Below, in pieces: positions 1 to 12,847 of a stretch of 64,000 bases of DNA (position 1 is its first letter; each line of letters opens with the position of its first letter). The stretch is taken from contig CM035441.1 in the NCBI GenBank assembly GCA_020310875.1, positions 88,149,036-88,213,035 on the forward strand. The letters run 5' to 3'. A program made the position numbers and the translations under genes. The notes beneath the pieces were generated by a model. That model saw only the letters and a list, made by a program, of their open reading frames with translations, made no database searches and had not been told where the DNA came from. This stretch comes from Ceratopteris richardii. Its lineage: Eukaryota > Streptophyta > Polypodiopsida > Polypodiales > Pteridaceae.

Positions 1-354
1 TGTCTAACTCAACTTCTTTTTGAGAATGAACAAGTCATAAGAGGACTTCCCAACAATCAATATATCATCGACATAAAGTATCAAGCATATCAAGCTGCCA
101 TCTAAGCATCTCTTTGTGTAGAGATATTGATCCTCATTGCTTCGAGAATAGCCTTGAGACTTCATAAAAACATCAAACTTTTGATACCATTGTCTAGGGG
201 ATTGTTTAAGTTCATACAAGCTCTTCTTGAGCTTACAAACTAGAATTTCCTTGCCAGGAAGTACATAATGTTGAGATATCGAACTCAACATGTGATGATC
301 CAAGATGACACGTATCTGTTTTTCATTTCTCTGACATGTATAGTGGTCACGCAA
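1..354 (-). mobile_element. Cop-1: copia reverse-transcriptase relic
   Basis: The minus strand encodes a piece of a Ty1/copia reverse transcriptase. It has a KLKKSLYELKQSPRQWY block followed by the YVDDILIVG catalytic-site block, the usual order in this family. Only this part of pol is inside the window; the element continues beyond position 1. Its other side stops where Cop-2 begins at 360, so it is the oldest layer of the left-hand nest. Old and broken; family call firm, lineage unknown. Confidence 0.85.
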
Positions 355-359
355 ATATA

Positions 360-648
360 TGTCAGGGACACTTCATTGAGCTTTTTTAGATTTATCTACT
401 GAGAGTGATGGCACATTTGTTTCTTGCCACCTCACTCATTTGCGGACATTAGGTTTTTCCTTATGTACTAGTCTTTATATATTGCACTGGTTGTATTCTT
501 GTTTTTTAGGTCATTCTTGTAAATTCCTTTTATGCAATAAAAGAAGAAGAAGAAGATCATTCTTCCTTGCATCAATCCGTATGTGTGCATCTCCTTGATT
601 GTGAGATTGTGTGTGTGAGCTCTCTTCCTTATCTCCTTCCTCGTGACA
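360..648 (+). repeat. Cop-2 5' LTR
   Basis: A 289-bp sequence with inverted ends TGTCA and TGACA, followed directly by the primer-binding site TGGTATTAGAGC. A TATA-like stretch (CTTTATATATTG) lies near 472 and an AAG microsatellite near 541-555. No partner LTR is visible, because the 3' end is missing, so the left boundary rests on the terminal dinucleotides and on where Cop-1 homology ends. Confidence 0.7.
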
Positions 649-3600
649 TGGTATTAGAGCTAGTATGGCATGGAGCATGAAAGGTAATGTATTGGCTATA
701 TGTTAGCATACAGAAGAGCATGATTGGGCACATATTGGATGCTAAGACTCGGATAGAGGCTTGGAACAGTTTGGTCACATTGTATGCGACCAATATAAAG
801 GCACAGAAACTGCAACTCAAGAACGAGCTACATACTTTGGAGAAAAGAACATGTCGGTAAGTGACTACATCCTGAAAATCAAAAGCGTATGTGAGTCACT
901 TGCATCTATTGGCATGAATGTAGATGCTGATGATAAGGTGGAAGTGTGCCTTCGTGGTCTAGGAGCTACATATAAGCAGTTCATAACTTTTATATAGATC
1001 GGGGAAAATATTCTGAATTTTGTTAATTTGGTATCAATGCTGATTATTGAAGAAAAGAATCCTGGTGAGGACTCAAACTCCCAAGGAAAATCTAGTTCTG
1101 AGCAGGTATTCTACTCTTGAAGAGGAAGAGGCAGAGGTAGAGGTTTCACAAGTGGAAGATGAAATAGTAACCAAGACCAAGGTCAACAACATAATGATGC
1201 AGGAGGAAGAGAATGGTTTCGAGGAAGGGGGAGCCAAAGAGGTCACAAAAATTTCCAAAGAAATGATTTAGGTAATGACATTAAAGGTTGTTGGAATTAT
1301 GGTAAACGTGGACACTTTGAACGTGATTGTAGATCGAAGAATCAAAATAATAGGAGGTAGTAAAACAACTATGCATCCAAAAGTGCAGATGATTTTAAGA
1401 AGTTGTTCATGGTTCAACATCACATGATGAATACGATGTCTTCTGGTGTTTCAAAATCGAATGATAATGTATGGTATGTTGTTTTAGGTGCCTCAAATCA
1501 CATGACCAATCATGTAGAATGTTCTAGTACTTGATAGTTCCATATGTTGAAACAGGTGATGACAGATCACAACCTATCGAGCATATGGGAAACATAGCAT
1601 TGTCTATGGAGGACGAGAAGGTAAAACATCTTATTGATGTGTTGCATGTTCCAAATATAACAAAGAATCTGGTTTCTCTTGGACAGATGGTTGACTAGGG
1701 ATTACAAGTCAGGTTCAATGTTGATGGGTTATATGTAGAAGAGTATAAGTAGGATGGACGATTGATTTCCAAAGGAAACAAAATGGGTAGGATGTTCACC
1801 ATAAATGTGAAAATTCGTGAATTGAATGTAGCCATGTTTGCAAAAGATGCAGGAGTTATTGCAGATATAGAGATACGGCACAAATGGATTGGACATGCAA
1901 ACTTGCAAAGGCTGAAATTGATGTAGTCAAAGGAGATTGTCCATGGACTACCAAATTTCAAAGTTGCAGAAATGCAAAAGGTATATGCAGCATGTCAATT
2001 TGGTAAATAGTCAAGAGCATCATTTCCACATGACAAGCATGCTAGTGAGAACGTACTAGAAAAAGTACATACAGATGTTTGGGGTCTTGCAAAGACCACA
2101 TCTATGGGCGGTTGTAGGTTTTATGTTACTTTCATTGATGATCATACATGGAAAGTATGGGTATATTTCATGAAAGAGAAGAGTGAGGTGTTCACTCACT
2201 TCCAGAATTTTAAACTTATGGTAGAAAAGTAGATAGGGAAGTATATTCAAACATTAAGGTCTGATGGAGGAGGTGAATATATGTCAAATGAGTTCAACAG
2301 CTTTCTTAAAAGTCATGGAACTCGATGTCATTTTTTATGTAGGTACACACCACAACAGAATGGATTTGTTGAATGCAAAAACAAACATATTGCAGAAATA
2401 GCAAGAGAGTTCATGGTTGAGAAGAATATGCCTCATTGTTATTGGGAAGAAGTTGTGCATATGGTTGTATACATCATGAAAAGAACTCCAACTACTACTG
2501 TACATCAAGTTACACCTGAAGAGAAGTTCATAGGTAAAAATCCAAACTTATCATATATGTAAGTTTTTGGTTGTATTGCATATGTACATGTTCAAGATGA
2601 GTTGAGGACAAAGCTTGATCCAAAAGCAGAAAAATGTGTCTTCATTGGATACTCCCTTGAGTAAAAGGGATGTAAATTTAATAACCCACTCACGCGATAG
2701 GTGAAGGTGAGAAGAGGTGTTGTATTTGATGAAATGTCAAGCTTCTATGCAGATGCCGAAGAAGGATTGAATCTTGAATCTAATGACAAACAAAATGTTG
2801 AAAAATTAAGTGCAAAATCTCAAGTTTTGAGTGGACCAGATGCATCACCAAGCAATAGTTTCATCTCAAATCCATGGAATGGAATTTTGCATGGAAATTT
2901 TAGTCCACCAAATTCATCAAATACATCCAAGAAAGGTAAAGAAAAGCTTTTTACTGGTTGTAAAACATGTGCAAGTTTTGAAGACATTGAAGGAGATTCA
3001 AGCAATTCAGAAAAGAGTCTTGATGAGGAACTTGGATTGCCCTTTGTGAAGACTCGAGGAGTAAGAAAGGCACATGTAGATGATACAAGAAGAAGTGACC
3101 TAGGACCAAGAAGATCTGGGAGGATGCGAAATTCAGTGCAATTGACATAGGATAGTTACTTAGCTCATCATTGTGCCTACATGACAAAGGTAATACAAGA
3201 TGTTGAACCATCTTGTTTTAAAGATGTAATCGGAAATGCAGATTGGGAAAAAGCTATGGATAAGGAGCTGGATGTGCTTTACGATACATGGAACATAATT
3301 CCATTACCACAAGGGAAGAAGCCCATAGGTTGTAAGTGGGTTTACAAGGTAAAGCACAATGATGATGGTAACATAAGGAGGTACAAAGCACGGTTGGTAG
3401 CAAAATGATATGCACAAACTTATGGCATTGATTATGAAGAAACATTCAGCCTTGTAGCTAAAATGTCTACTGTCAGAACACTTGTTGCATTAGCTACAAC
3501 AAAAGGATGGACTTTGTATCAGATGGATATGAAGAATGCGTTCCTACATGGTGAGTTACAGGAAGAAGTATACATGGACCAGCCACAAGGATATGAAGAT

Positions 3601-3942
3601 TCAAAGCATCCAGAATATGTTTGCAGGTTGCAAAAGGCTTTGTATAGGCTGAAGCAAGCTCCTCGTGCATGGCATGCAAGGATAGTTGATTACTTAACCA
3701 CCATTGGGTTTTGTATGTGTCATGTATATCATTCACTATATGCAAGGAAGGGTGAAGATAGCATCACAGTTGTGGCTATTTATGTTGATGAGTTGATTGT
3801 AGGTGGTGATAATGAAGAAAGCATTAAAGAGTAAAGCAACTTCTTATGCAGGAATTTGACATGAAAGATCTTAGTGTGCTGCACAATTTCTTGGGCATTG
3901 AATTTATACATAGAGAAATAGGTATATGGATGTCGCAAAGGC
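360..3942 (+). mobile_element. Cop-2: old Ty1/copia element, 5' part
   Basis: A plus-strand copia element in the usual order. The 5' LTR is 360-648 and the primer site 649-660 (TGGTATTAGAGC, initiator-Met-tRNA type). Gag lies at about 690-1270 and a CCHC-type knuckle region at about 1290-1345. The aspartic protease region is near 1465-1560, the GAG-pre-integrase and integrase core (with a TDVWG block) at about 1850-2600, and reverse transcriptase at about 3180-3942. The element stops inside reverse transcriptase, where the LTR of Cop-3 begins; RNase H and the 3' LTR are not seen. It is a heavily decayed fossil with well over ten breaks. Confidence 0.88.
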
Positions 3943-4998
3943 TGTTGGTGCAAATCACAAGCCTACACATTTGGCTTGAGGATCATAAAGACATGAAGTT
4001 CCATGAGAACCATTGCTAGTGGGAATTTATCCTTTTACCTTTGTAAAAGACATTTCTTTTTTACTTGAGAATATTTGCAATCATCTAATAAAAATTCAAG
4101 GACTTGTTAGTTAGAAAAGTAACTACTTCATTGAGGGAATATCTCCTAGAATGAAGGATCACTTTTAGAGAGAGCCAAAAGTTGAATTCAAATTCAAATT
4201 TGAATACAACACTTATATAAAGTCACTTGAAAAAGTCGCAATGAGTAGCTTGATCATCTGAGCTCTCCATTGCCATTTTGTATGTGTATAAGGCCTACAC
4301 TATAGCCTACACTAATCTCTATCATCAGGCTATGATTATCAAGCCTATGACCCTGTACAACATTGTTCATTAATACAATACATCTACATTGTTCATCTAT
4401 GATCACTCTGTTATAGTCATCTTTCACTGTCAACTTGTGCTGATCATATCTCAGTCATTTCCCAACCAATTTCAATGATCTAAAGCTTGTTGGAATCAGC
4501 TCAAAGATATCTACATGCTTAAAAATTTTGAAGCAAATCCATTTAGTCAATTTGGAGAAAAGCATGTCGAAGCACCCACTAGTCAAACTCTACAAAGGTC
4601 CTAAAAAATCGGTGGTAATGATTTATTTGCTAAAGTGATTGCTCTGTGTATAGTGTATCATTTCAAGTGATTCCACTTGGAATCGCTAGATTACTAAGCT
4701 AATTAGATACCTCTAAAAGGAATTTTTCCAATTCCTATTGTACTGGTAGCACTACGCATTACAAGCAGTAGGTGTATGATCAGAAATAGAAGGTTTTCAT
4801 TGAGTCTTCTATTTGGAAGTAGTCTGTTTTGATTCAATCTTCTCATACATCATTTCCAAAGTTCATAGGCACTTTTATGGTGTCATTGGAAAGCTAAGAG
4901 TGCCGAAATATCAACTCTAAAGTCACAAAGGGCTGGTACTAAGTAGGATTGGGCAATACCTACTCATCATTTGGGGTATCCATCCATCTATCCCAACA
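3943..4998 (+). repeat. Cop-3 5' LTR
   Basis: A 1,056-bp LTR starting TGTTGGTGCA and ending CCCAACA. The first 215 bp recur at 20290 and a full-length minus-strand relative lies at 51003-52057. A TATA-like TATATAAAG is near 4214-4222, preceded by AATTCAAATTCAAA repeats near 4170-4190. A short hairpin AGGAATTTTTCCAATTCCT lies at 4718-4736. Confidence 0.9.
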
Positions 4999-5178
4999 GT
5001 GGCATCATAACAAAGCTAAGGTAAAATGGGAGATGGTTTTCCTTCTTTCATTGATAAATTGGACGGGAACAACTATCAAGCATGGTCTTTATGGATGAAG
5101 ACATACTTACAAGGAAGGAGCCTCTATGGATACATCTCAGGAGATGAGGAGATGCCCATATTCAAAAGAAAAGGACAA

Positions 5179-5604
5179 TGTTGTATAATTACATGGGTTT
5201 AAGGGGTAGAAACCTTCGGTTTCTAGGTGTGAAACCCTTGGGATTTATGGTTTATTTACCCCTTTTAGATGGGTCTTGAACCTTAGGGCTAATTATCTAA
5301 GGTTGAGTACCTTAGGCTTGATTGGAAGCTTCTCCTAGCCACTTGGCATGTACGTGAGAGCTTGGAGAGTCTTCTTTTAGAAGCCATGTAATTTCATGTG
5401 ATACCCTAAGCTTGGAAACCATGTGACCACCTTAGGGACCCATGTGATGGAAGGTACACATGTCCCCTTGAGAGGGACTTATCCCCTTGGTCTTGGAGCT
5501 ATATATTGGAGGGGTTGGTTGGGTGGAAAGACAAATCTCTCTTCCTAGTGTGTGGCCTTGCTAGTGAGTCAGTTGTGTGAAGGCTATGGAGTCCTTCCAC
5601 AACA
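5179..5604 (+). repeat. Lard-1 5' LTR
   Basis: A 426-bp LTR from TGTTGTATAATT to CTTCCACAACA, followed by the primer site at 5606. A TATATATT stretch near 5501 is a likely promoter element. It matches 15798-16223 without gaps, at about 97% identity. Confidence 0.94.
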
Positions 5605-6407
5605 GTGGTATCGGAGCCCTTAGGTTGAGATCTATGGAGACTTTGATCTTCATCGCTTTGCTTGTAAGCTCTTGTTGAGCTACGTCAAAATTGCTGTAGC
5701 ACTTCTTCATCTCTTTCGAAGTACTCCTCGCCGTATGCAATCATTGCTTTTGGTTAGATTGGTCAAAATCAATGCGCACTATTTGTAGATCACAGGATTC
5801 GATCGCGCTACGTATCAGCACCCATGTACGGATCTTATCCATGTGCACGCTTTGGCAAACACGGGTTTCGATCCGTGGTCACCAGCAAGGATGGCTATTG
5901 CCTTATCCAGCGCATTGTGGGTTCTTCTTGGTCAGCAATTGTGCTGGCGACAATCATGGCGCAGCAAAACTGGATACTTTTGGTATTCTCTCGCTCAGTT
6001 CTGCGAACACTTACTCCGTTGGCTTCAAATCCGAATCATTCTAGTACTGCCACCATTGCTTTCTCCGTCAAAGCCCTCGACTGAACCTTATAGCTGTTGT
6101 TCTTCTCCTTACTTGCGCCTACTATCCTCGGCGACGGGATAGTATCTAGCTTTGTCAGATTTTCTCCTTCTGCAATCAACTAAAGCTACAAGCATCAGAA
6201 CCCGCCATAGCTGAGACCTCATAATATACGCTATAATTTGGTTTTGAATGCATCTTCTACAGTTCATACGTGATCATAGATTGATGCAGTCGTAGGATCG
6301 TTCTGCCAACTCACCTCATCGTTCAGATGGGTTGAAACACTCCGTCTATTTTCCACCGTGATGTAGTTTCGTTCAAGATCTTCGTCTTGTCGACGGACAC
6401 CACAACC
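5605..6407 (+). other. Lard-1 leader, CpG-rich
   Basis: Region between the Lard-1 primer site and the Cop-4 insertion. From about 5730 to 6400 it is much richer in CpG than its surroundings. Three overlapping reading frames stay open between 5772 and 6142 (90, 86 and 99 codons); none resembles a protein I know. The same CpG-rich style resumes for about 120 bp after Cop-4 at 12850. It could be a structured leader or captured sequence; I cannot say which. Confidence 0.55.
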
Positions 6408-7429
6408 TGTTGGTGCATGTCAATCATCAATTGAAGGATTATGAAGAAATGAAGTCAAGAGATTAAGAAGATAACAAATTCAGAAGTTTGAAGGAAGGAC
6501 ATACTCAGAAATTCAAAGCTATGTACACATATGTACATTAGTTCAGATATAGCTGACTCACACTTTTGATTAGTCATAACTTTGTACATATTTCCCTATA
6601 AATATTTTGAAAAAGTCGGGACATGTAGAAGAGAGACATAGAGAAGAAAGTTGAGATGAGTTAGTTGATGTACATTGTACAAAACATCCATCAGATGTAT
6701 GAAGAAAATAGATAAGTGAAAAGTTCAGAAATGGCGCGTCGATCTTCTCTGTCATTCTCCTTTTGTGTTTAATCTTTTGACGAATCCTTTTGCACGAATC
6801 TAAGTCAATAGCTAATCTATCTATGACTAGAATTTGAGAGGTTAATTGTGATCAGGTTGAGAGAATTTAGTTTAGGAACATTCATATGTGAAGATGTTCT
6901 GAGAGTCGTCAAAACTGGCGCAGATTTCATGTTCAGAGAAATGAACATTGCTCAGTGCATAGTGTAAAGTTTTACACAAGTGAGGGCTCAAAATCTAAGT
7001 TGGAAGGTAAGCCATATATGGCTAAAAGATCTTGATCAAACGGGATTTACTTTGGAAGAACCAGTGTTAAGAAGTTGCAGGTGTCAAAGTCGCCATTGCA
7101 GAGAAGCTGTTTCAGACATAGGTAAAGTGTTTCACACATTTCTCAGTGTGTACTCAATCATTTTGAGAATTTTAACTTGGAAAAGTTGCGCAACCTCAAG
7201 GCGAAGTATTGTGCAAAGTTTTATTAAAAACTTTACAGGATTGATTAATCAATGAGTGATTAATCTGCAGCAGACTTTTCTGGAAATTTCAGTTTTCAAC
7301 AGTTAGCCAAAATTCTGATAATTTGGTGATTGTTTTCTAAAATTAAGTGGAGTCTGAAGTTGTTCTTGATATAGAGGAGTTCTAAGTTCAAGTACAACTT
7401 GTTCTTTTGGAGATTAACACTCTCCATCA
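6408..7429 (+). repeat. Cop-4 5' LTR
   Basis: A 1,022-bp LTR from TGTTGGTGCATG to CTCTCCATCA. A TATA-like CCTATAAATA is near 6594. Two adjacent perfect hairpins lie in its last quarter: AAAGTTTT/AAAACTTT (7215-7234) and the palindrome ATTGATTAATCAAT (7240-7253). Confidence 0.96.
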
Positions 7430-7652
7430 GTGGTATCAGAGCAGGATATGTCAAAATTGAAGTGAAGAAGACTCCGACTACTGCAGAAACACAAATCTTT
7501 ACATCTTGAGGGTGCAAAAGGATAAAGGTTGAAGAAAACTTGAAGGTAGACACATTGAAGCTATCAAAAGGATCAGAAGGAGTAAGATTCAAAGTCAAGG
7601 CACATTTATTTCTCATAAAGATTAAATAATTGGCAATACAGGTAAAGAAACA

Positions 7653-10600
7653 ATGGGAGATAGTCTCCAAATTGAGAGGTTGGATAGAGAGAACTATCCA
7701 GCTTGGTCTATGAGGATGGAAGCTCATCTTATGAGCAAAGATCTGATGGGATACATTACAAGAGATGAAGAAAAGCCAGAATTTAGAGACTCTAGTGTTC
7801 CAACTAGAGAGGAGCTTGCAGACTTGAAGAATTGGATGAAGAAGGATGCTCAAGCAAGGAGCATAATCTACATGGCACTCAATGACTATTTGCTTCCTCA
7901 CATTAGAGGACTTGAAAGTGCAAGTGACATTTGGAATGCTTTGGAAGAGCATTTCCAAAACACAACCAAATCAAGGAAGGCTTCACTATGGGCAGAATTT
8001 ACTACTTTCAAGAAGAAGGCCTCACAATCAATCTCTGATTATGTGACAAAGATGAAGGACATTGCAGATTCTTTAAGTGCAGTGGATGAAGATATTGAAG
8101 AAGAAAAATTAGACAAATTCTCACAGGGCTAAGAGGAGATGAGAAGTGGAAGCCTCTTATTCTGTCTACAGAACTTTCATTAGATCATTTCACTCCTGAT
8201 TTGAATCAATTGTTAGGTCATATGCTAAATTTTGAGAATGATATCAAAGGAGATGAAACTTGATAAGAGTGCAGGTCATGCAATGTACTCTAAAGACAAG
8301 AAGAAAGCTAACAAAGGAAAGCAACAATCAGGTGAAGAAGAAGGTACTTCAAATCAAGCAAATTTCATAAGAGGAAAAGGAAATGGCAGAAGTAGAGGAA
8401 GAGGCAAAAACAACAAAGATAATGCAAGAGCTTGTTGGATATGTGGTAAGACCAATCATCTATCTCATGATTGTTGGCATAATAATCAGAATAATGGTAA
8501 TTATCAGAACTCTAATCAAAGAGCAAGAGGTGGTAGATTTCAGAGAGGAAACTTCAGAGGTAGAGGTGGTAGGAATTCTTTTGGAAGAGGTGGAGGAAGA
8601 AGCTTCCAAAATCAATCCTATAATAACACCTACTACAACTATGCATCAGATCAGAAGGAGGATTCGACTCTCATTATGAATGCAACATATGAAACCTCAC
8701 ATGAGGACATGAGAGTGTTCTACATTGATTCAGGATGTAGTAATCATTTAAGTGGAAATATTGCTTTGATGACTGATTTAGATCATAATGCAATTAACCA
8801 TACAGTTCAGACAGGTGATAATACAAAGCATAAGGTAAAGTCAATTGGTTCAGTCAAAGCTAAGGATGGGAGCACTCTTCTAAGTAAGGTTCTTTATGTT
8901 CCCACAATTCCAAAGAATTTGATCAGTGTAGGTCAAATTGTGGAAAAAGGATATGAGGTAAGATTCACCAATGATGGAGTATATGTTGAAGACCCTAGTC
9001 AAGGGTATAAACAGGTTGTTACAGGAAAGAAAGAAGGAAGGCTCTTCACATTGAAGGTACAAGGAAATGTTGGACATGCTATGTTCACATATGGAGAGCA
9101 GAAGGTATCTGAATTGGATCTTTGGCACAAAAGGCTTGGACACTTCAATGAAAGAGGTATCAAAGACATGATTAATAATGATTCAGTGCTTGGGTTGCCT
9201 AACATTGCAGGTCAACACATGACATACAGATGTGAGGCATGTCAATTAGGTAAGGCTCATAAGCAATCCTATTCCAAGCATGGGTTTATGTATTCAGAAA
9301 GACTTGAGTTGGTGCATACAGATGTGTGGGGTCCTTCAAAGGATTTTAGTATAAATGGTTCAAGATATTATGTCATATATGTTGATGATGCTACCAGATG
9401 GATCACAATTTATGTGATTAAAGAAAAATTAGAAGTGTTTAATACATTTAAACACTATCATGCATATGCAGAAAGGATTACAGGTCAAAAATTGAAGAGA
9501 CTAAGGTCAGATGGAGGGGGAGAGTATTTTTCAAATGAATTCAATGATTACTTGTGGAATGCAGGTATAAAGAGAGAAGTTACTTGCAGGTACTCTCCTC
9601 AACAAAATTGTGTAGCAGAAAGGAGAAATAGGACTCTTGTTGAGTTTGCAAGGTCCATGATGAAAGAGAAGAATTACCCAAATTATTTGTGGGCAGAGGC
9701 TGTAAATACAGCTACTTATTTGGTCAATAGATTGCCTTGTAAAGCTTTGCAAGGTATGACACCATATGAAGCTTGGTGGGGTAAGAAACCTACCTTGGAT
9801 CATTGCAGAATATTTGGTTGTTTGGCATATGCATATGTGCCATCTCAATTGAGGCATAAGTTGGAGCCTAAGGCAGAAAAATATGTATTCATTGGTTATG
9901 ATGATAAGCAAATGGGATACATGTTGTGGAGTCCATCCACAAAGCAATTTCTTGTATCCAAGGATGTTACATTTGATGAGCAAGGTACTTGGTATACAGG
10001 TAAATATAATATACATGCAGATGTTGAAGAAGTAGTGGATCAAAGGAAAGGTAAAGCAAAGATTCAATTACTTGATGAAAATGAGAATAATGAAGTACAG
10101 GTTGAAGTTGAAGAGAGGCCAAGGTTTGATCCAGAATGTGATGAACCAGAGACCTCAAAAATTGCAGAAGTTAGGAGGTCATCTAGGCACAAATGGCAAC
10201 CTACAAGGTATAGCTATGACACCTCATTCTTGACTACTAAAGATTATGCTTATTTGGTAAAAGTAGATGAAGATCCATCTACATATGATGAAGCCAAAGG
10301 CAAGAGAAATTGGGAAGAATCCATGCAAGAGGAGTATGATGCATTGATAGAGAATCAGACTTGGGATTTGGTTCCTAAACCAAATAGTCAGAAAATCATT
10401 GGTTGTAAGTGGGTTTATAAAACCAAAAGATTTGCAGATGGAAGTGTGTCTAGGTACAAAGCCAGACTTGTTGTGAAAGGGTATGCACAGACATATGGAG
10501 TGGACTATGATGAGACCTATAGTCCTGTGGCAAAAATGACAACCATCAGAACTCTCATAGCAATTGCTGCTTGCAAAGGTTGGAAGCTATCTCAATTAGA

Positions 10601-11810
10601 TGTTAAAAATGCTTTTTTGAATGGTTACATTTCAGATGAAGTTTACATGGAGCAACCAGATGGATTCAAAGATCAAGTGAATCCAAATTATGTGTGTAAG
10701 CTCAAGAGAGCTTTGTATGGATTAAAGCAGGCCCCAAGGGCATGGAATTATAGGCTTGTAAAGTTCTTGAATGATCTTGGATTTCAAGCATCAAAGGCAG
10801 ATAGTAGCTTACTAGTCAAAGCAAGTGAAGATGGATTCATTTATGTTTGTATTTATGTTGATGACATAATACTTACAGGAACAGATGATAAAGGAATACA
10901 AATGATCAAGAAGCAGATGGAGAAAGAGTTCAAAATTAGTGATTTGGGGAACTTGTCATTCTTCTTGGGAATGGAGATTTTATATACTCAACATGGAGTA
11001 TATGTGACCCAAGAAAGGTATCTTAAAAATTTGCTAATCAAATTTAAAATGGAAGATTGCAGGGTTGCACCTACACCTTTGGAAGTGAACCATAAATTGT
11101 CTAGATTTGGAGGAGAAGAATTCAGAGACATGAAGCTCTATCAAAGTTTGGTTGGTAGCTTGATTTATGCTACATTAACAAGGCCTGAATTGTCATATGC
11201 AGTTGGTGTGCTTTCACAATTCATGCACTGTCCTAGAAAGGAACATTGGATTGCAGGACAAAGAGTACTTAGGTACATCAAGGGTACACTCAGAGAAGGG
11301 TTGTACTATGGATTTACTTCTGATACAAGAGTGAAGATATATAGTGATGCAGATTGGGCAGGTAATGTGGATGATAGAAGATCAACACATGGATATTTGT
11401 GCTATGTAGGAGACAAGTTGATTTCATGGTGTTCTAAGAAGCAACATACAGTTGCTTTATCATCTACAGAAGAAGAACACAAAGGTATGGTGGAAGCTGC
11501 AAAGGAGGTAATATGGCTAAAGACACTTATGAAGAGTTTTGATGTTGTTCAGAGTATTCCTATAATTTGTGGAGATAATATGAGCTCTCTATACTTGGCA
11601 GCTAATCCTGTGTTTCATGCTAGAACTAAGCATATTGAAATACAGTATCATTTTCTAAGAGAGAAGGTCATTGATAAGGAAATTGAAGTTATGCATACTC
11701 CTACAAAAGATCAACTTGCAGATATGATGACAAAAAGTCTAGATGGACCAAAGCTACAGAGATTCAAGGATATGGCAGGAATTAAGAAGATAGAGAAGAA
11801 CCTCAATTAA
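7653..11810 (+). pseudogene. Cop-4 gag-pol polyprotein gene
   Basis: Codes for a copia gag-pol polyprotein starting MGDSLQIERLDREN. In order it has a gag (UBN2-like) region, a CCHC knuckle (CWICGKTNHLSHDC) near 8432 and an arginine/glycine-rich linker. The protease FYIDSGCSNH is near 8719, then come the GAG-pre-integrase and integrase core (9110-9900). Reverse transcriptase (about 10330-11000) carries YVDDIILTG, and RNase H (about 11335-11760) carries TKHIEIQYHFLREK. The domain set is complete and in copia order. It has about one break, so I class it as a fossil copy that decayed recently. Confidence 0.93.
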
Positions 11811-11825
11811 TGATTGAGGGGGAGC

Positions 11826-12847
11826 TGTTGGTGCATGTCAATCATCAATTGAAGGATTATGAAGAAATGAAGTCAAGAGATTAAGAAGATAACAAATTCA
11901 GAAGTTTGAAGGAAGGACATACTCAGAAATTCAAAGCTATGTACACATATGTACATTAGTTCAGATATAGCTGACTCACACTTTTGATTAGTCATAACTT
12001 TGTACATATTTCCCTATAAATATTTTGAAAAAGTCGGGACATGTAGAAGAGAGACATAGAGAAGAAAGTTGAGATGAGTTAGTTGATGTACATTGTACAA
12101 AACATCCATCAGATGTATGAAGAAAATAGATAAGTGAAAAGTTCAGAAATGGCGCGTCGATCTTCTCTGTCATTCTCCTTCTGTGTTTAATCTTTTGACG
12201 AATCCTTTTGCACGAATCTAAGTCAATAGCTAATCTATCTATGACTAGAATTTGAGAGGTTAATTGTGATCAGGTTGAGAGAATTTAGTTTAGGAACATT
12301 CATATGTGAAGATGTTCTGAGAGTCGTCAAAACTGGCGCAGATTTCATGTTCAGAGAAATGAACATTGCTCAATGCACAGTGTAAAGTTTTACACAAGTG
12401 AGGGCTCAAAATCTAAGTTGGAAGGTAAGCCATCTATGGCTAAAAGATCTTGATCAAACAGGATTTACTTTGGAAGAACCAGTGTTAAGAAGTTGCAGGT
12501 GTCAAAGTCGCCATTGCAGAGAAGCTGTTTCAGACATAGGTAAAGTGTTTCACACATTTCTCAGTGTGTACTCAATCATTTTGAGAATTTTAACTTGGAA
12601 AAGTTGCGCAACCTCAAGGCGAAGTATTGTGCAAAGTTTTATTAAAAACTTTACAGGATTGATTAATCAATGAGTGATTAATCTGCAACAGACTTTTCTG
12701 GAAATTTCAGTTTTCAACAGTTAGCCAAAATTCTGATAATTTGGTGATTGTTTTCTAAAATTAAGTGGAGTATGAAGTTGTTCTTGATATAGAGGAGTTC
12801 TAAGTTCAAGTACAACTTGTTCTTTTGGAGATTAACACTCTCCATCA
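11826..12847 (+). repeat. Cop-4 3' LTR
   Basis: A gap-free copy of 6408-7429, offset by 5,418 bp, with about seven substitutions. It follows the polypurine tract and is followed by the target duplication CAACC. Confidence 0.96.

Larger units (their letters stand above)
6408..12847 (+). mobile_element. Cop-4: young Ty1/copia element
   Basis: A 6,440-bp copia element with two 1,022-bp LTRs and the 5-bp duplication CAACC on both sides (6403-6407 and 12848-12852). The primer site TGGTATCAGAGC is at 7431-7442 and the polypurine tract TTGAGGGGGAGC ends at 11825. It sits inside Lard-1. The LTRs differ at about seven sites (0.7%), the lowest in the window. That is roughly 0.3 million years at a fast plant rate (1.3e-8 per site per year) or about 1.6 million at a slow gymnosperm-like rate (2.2e-9). 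It is nearly whole, with about one break in gag-pol. Confidence 0.96.

Noticed and set aside
5772-6142. Captured protein gene in the Lard-1 leader
   Set aside because: Three frames are open at once, which points to composition rather than coding; no similarity recognised.
6570-6755. 61-codon minus-strand frame, identical at 11988-12173
   Set aside because: The repetition is due to the two Cop-4 LTRs; the frame has no domain and runs through promoter sequence.
7296-7958. 220-codon minus-strand frame
   Set aside because: Antisense to the Cop-4 leader and gag; no domain, explained by the codon composition of the sense frame.
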